From Methanosarcinales archaeon (lineage in GTDB: Archaea > Halobacteriota > Syntropharchaeia > Alkanophagales > Methanospirareceae), in assembly GCA_016649585.1 (NCBI GenBank), contig JAENXH010000067.1, positions 1 through 7,111 on the forward strand: a DNA stretch of 7,111 nucleotides. Reading direction: 5' to 3'. The notes beneath the pieces are model-generated. The model made no database searches. It saw only the letters and a program-made list of their open reading frames with translations, and was not told the origin of the DNA. Shown piece after piece: positions 5,771 to 7,111 of the stretch (positions are counted from its first letter, which is position 1; each line of letters starts with the position of its first letter). The position numbers and the translations under genes were made by a program.

Positions 5771-6202
5771 TTAAATAATCTCTACGAGCTGGAGATCAAA
5801 CGTGAGGTCTTTCCCAGCAAGAGGATGATTAGCATCTAACGTCACGCTTGACTCGGAGACAAGGGTCACCCCGACTAAGAAGGTTTGGCCGTCATCTTGC
5901 CTGATTTGTAGCTGCTGACCGACTTTTAATTGCTGCATGTTCTCCAGAATTTGGTTTCGTTCTATCACAGTTACCATTTCTTCCCGATGCGGGCCATATG
6001 CCTGATCCATCGAGATTGTGACGGTTTTCGATTCGTCCAGACTCATCCCGACGACCGCTTGTTCAAAGCCCGGGATCATCTGACCTTCGCCCAAGGTAAA
6101 TTGCAGTGGATCGCGATCAATAGAGGAATCAAAGACCGTGCCATCATCCAATTTGCCTGTATAATGCACCTTAACGGTATTACCATATTCTACCTGTGTC
6201 AT
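5771..6202 (-). CDS. FKBP-type peptidyl-prolyl cis-trans isomerase, SlyD-like
   Basis: A 143-residue FKBP of the short archaeal/SlyD type, a cytoplasmic folding helper that speeds cis-trans change at proline and binds unfolded chains through its insert-in-flap (IF) domain. The FKBP core is seen in NTVKVHYTGKLDDGTVFDSS (8-27) and PLQFTLGEGQMIPGFEQAVV (32-51). The IF domain spans about 72-125, and the polypeptide returns to the core with DANHPLAGKDLTFDLQLVEI (123-142), a hallmark of this subfamily. The frame is open to an ATG at 6241, but ATG 6202 is chosen because it has GGAG (6212-6215) 9 nt upstream and the protein then starts at the usual family N-terminus. There is no His-rich metal-binding tail as in E. 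coli SlyD. It lies downstream of rlmE on the same strand with its own promoter elements. Confidence 0.94.
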   Translation of the reverse strand: MTQVEYGNTVKVHYTGKLDDGTVFDSSIDRDPLQFTLGEGQMIPGFEQAVVGMSLDESKTVTISMDQAYGPHREEMVTVIERNQILENMQQLKVGQQLQIRQDDGQTFLVGVTLVSESSVTLDANHPLAGKDLTFDLQLVEII

Positions 6203-6211
6203 TTTTCTCTT

Positions 6212-6220
6212 CTCCTTTCC
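6212..6220 (-). promoter_or_regulatory. Strong Shine-Dalgarno site that fixes the FKBP start
   Basis: The minus strand reads GGAAAGGAG, 9 nt before ATG 6202. The ATG at 6241 lacks such a site and would add 13 charged residues not seen in the family. Confidence 0.7.
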
Positions 6221-6274
6221 CTGTCTCGCTTGTACGTGCAATCCAGGGAATATCCCAAATATTTAGAGCCCGAG

Positions 6275-6298
6275 CATATAAATATAAGTAACTTATAT
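6275..6298 (-). promoter_or_regulatory. TATA-like box and overlapping palindrome upstream of the FKBP gene
   Basis: On the minus strand TTATATTTATATG (6275-6287) is a good archaeal TATA-like element. Initiation ~25 nt downstream (near 6258) would give a leader of about 55 nt including the Shine-Dalgarno site. A perfect palindrome, ATATAAGT-A-ACTTATAT (6282-6298), overlaps its upstream half, where TFB would contact the BRE, so a dimeric regulator bound here could block the promoter. The palindrome is directly visible; its use as an operator is inference. Confidence 0.5.
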
Positions 6299-6425
6299 GA
6301 TCTGATTGCGACTGGTGGTTTCAATCACTTCTCCTGTAACGTAACTTAACTTCGGTGAGTTCATCCACAGTCCAGATACTCTAATTTCGCCGACGATCTC
6401 ATGGATCAAACTGAGAAAGCATAAC

Positions 6426-7037
6426 CTACCCTTTACACCCCTTCCCAACCACGTACACCTCCGCACTCCGTTTCCGTGAGGCTTCTGGTGCATACGCCTT
6501 TGTTATCTGGAACTTCTCCTTAACGCCCCTATAGAATTGGGGGTAGTACTCACCCTGAAATATCTTCGTGACGAAATTACCGTTGTTCTTTAACAGCTTA
6601 ACGGCAATGGTTAACGCTGCGGTGCTCAGTTCAAAAGAGCGAAACTGATCCAAGTCTTTGTTACCGGACATCTGTGGCGCTGCGTCAGATATCACGACAT
6701 CCGCAGTGTCTCTTCCCTTAGATACCAAAGCATCTTTTATAGCTTTTATCGTCTCCTCCTCGTTTGTTATGTCATTTGTTAATACAACAACGTCCTCTAT
6801 TTTCTCGATGGTTTGTAAATCCACGCTGATCACCACCCCTCTATCGCCGACCAACTCGTGTGCCACCTGTGACCAGCCTCCCGGTGCCGCGCCCAGATCC
6901 ACCACTGCGTCACCCGCTTTTATCTGCTTGAACTTTTTAGATATTTGCAGCAGTTTAAATGCTGAACGAGACCGGTAACCTTCCTCTTTCGCGGCTTTGT
7001 AAAACCTGTCGGTTTTCAGGTCTGCTTGTTTTACCAT
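6426..7037 (-). CDS. rlmE: 23S rRNA (uridine-2'-O)-methyltransferase RlmE/FtsJ
   Basis: A 203-residue SAM-dependent methyltransferase of the FtsJ/RrmJ family. E. coli RlmE adds a 2'-O-methyl group to U2552 in the A-loop of 23S rRNA on the large ribosomal subunit. The catalytic K-D-K-E set is complete: K28 (RSRSAFK), D118 (SDAAP), K158 (FVTKIFQG) and E193 (SAEVYVV). The SAM-binding motif I is VVDLGAAPGGWSQV (45-58), with SVDL (71-74) as the acidic loop. Length matches the single-domain bacterial form. There is no C-terminal TRAM domain such as several archaeal homologues carry. The ATG at 7037 has AGGA about 11 nt upstream, and the protein begins at a normal family N-terminus. It lies upstream of the FKBP gene, separated by 223 bp. 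Confidence 0.95.
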   Translation of the reverse strand: MVKQADLKTDRFYKAAKEEGYRSRSAFKLLQISKKFKQIKAGDAVVDLGAAPGGWSQVAHELVGDRGVVISVDLQTIEKIEDVVVLTNDITNEEETIKAIKDALVSKGRDTADVVISDAAPQMSGNKDLDQFRSFELSTAALTIAVKLLKNNGNFVTKIFQGEYYPQFYRGVKEKFQITKAYAPEASRKRSAEVYVVGKGCKG

Positions 7038-7072
7038 GTGCTTGCTTATCCTACCGTAAACATGAGGATCCC

Positions 7073-7083
7073 GATAAATTTAG
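7073..7083 (-). promoter_or_regulatory. Possible TATA-like box for rlmE
   Basis: The minus strand reads CTAAATTTATC about 36 nt before the rlmE ATG. Initiation near 7053 would leave a short leader containing AGGA. The match is modest and the window ends soon after. Confidence 0.3.
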
Positions 7084-7111
7084 CTCGGACTCTACGGCTT
7101 CTTTTCGAGGA

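Noticed and set aside
6203..6241. Longer FKBP start at ATG 6241
   Set aside because: The extra 13 residues cover the Shine-Dalgarno region and are not seen in the family; ATG 6202 has the ribosome site.
5930..6349. 139-codon plus-strand ORF over the FKBP gene
   Set aside because: Antisense to FKBP and to its promoter, with a Cys/His-rich non-family-like product.
1..7111. CRISPR array or complete insertion sequence
   Set aside because: No regularly spaced direct repeats and no transposase frame or terminal inverted repeats were found.

Overview
The window appears to come from an archaeal chromosome. The clearest evidence is an archaeal prefoldin beta-subunit gene, supported by AT-rich TATA-like boxes about 50-60 nt upstream of some starts and an RlmE/FtsJ 2'-O-methyltransferase of archaeal type. 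The mix of divergent purine-biosynthesis ligase, SlyD-like FKBP, TSUP permease, MntA/HepT debris and a group II intron 3' end would fit a methanogen- or ANME-related euryarchaeon. That lineage call is inference and no single sequence here proves it.

Left part (1-734): no intact gene. The first ~74 bases are the 3' end (domains V and VI) of a group II intron whose body lies outside the window. It is followed by a frameshifted gene remnant (89-353) whose C-terminus looks like a winged-helix wing. After that come a possible tiny ORF and an 83-nt tRNA-like sequence (566-648) with a good acceptor stem and T loop but no convincing D or anticodon arm. This stretch reads as a mobile-element and integration scar.

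Middle (735-4941): a MATE-family multidrug/cation antiporter (+), a convergent prefoldin beta gene (-), then divergently a PurD-like ATP-grasp ligase (+) with unusual signature motifs, and a TauE/SafE (TSUP) permease (+). A nested hairpin lies between the convergent MATE and prefoldin genes.

Decay zone (4942-5770): on the minus strand, an MntA-type nucleotidyltransferase antitoxin with a frameshifted 3' end overlaps the start of a HepT toxin reduced to its last 33 residues. Directly upstream of mntA, on the plus strand, lies the 3' end of a second TSUP gene about 87% identical in DNA to the end of the intact permease. The simplest reading is a former tandem pair of permease genes, with the toxin-antitoxin module now occupying the position of the second copy's 5' part and itself decayed.

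Right part (5771-7111): two minus-strand housekeeping genes, rlmE (upstream) and a SlyD-like FKBP prolyl isomerase (downstream), separated by ~220 bp. The FKBP gene has its own TATA-like box and Shine-Dalgarno sequence, with a perfect 17-bp palindrome overlapping the promoter. Prefoldin and FKBP both serve protein folding, and RlmE serves ribosome maturation. No operon links the plus-strand genes convincingly. The clearest new observations are the permease/toxin-antitoxin scar, the intron-linked gene remnant, the tRNA-like element and the divergent PurD.
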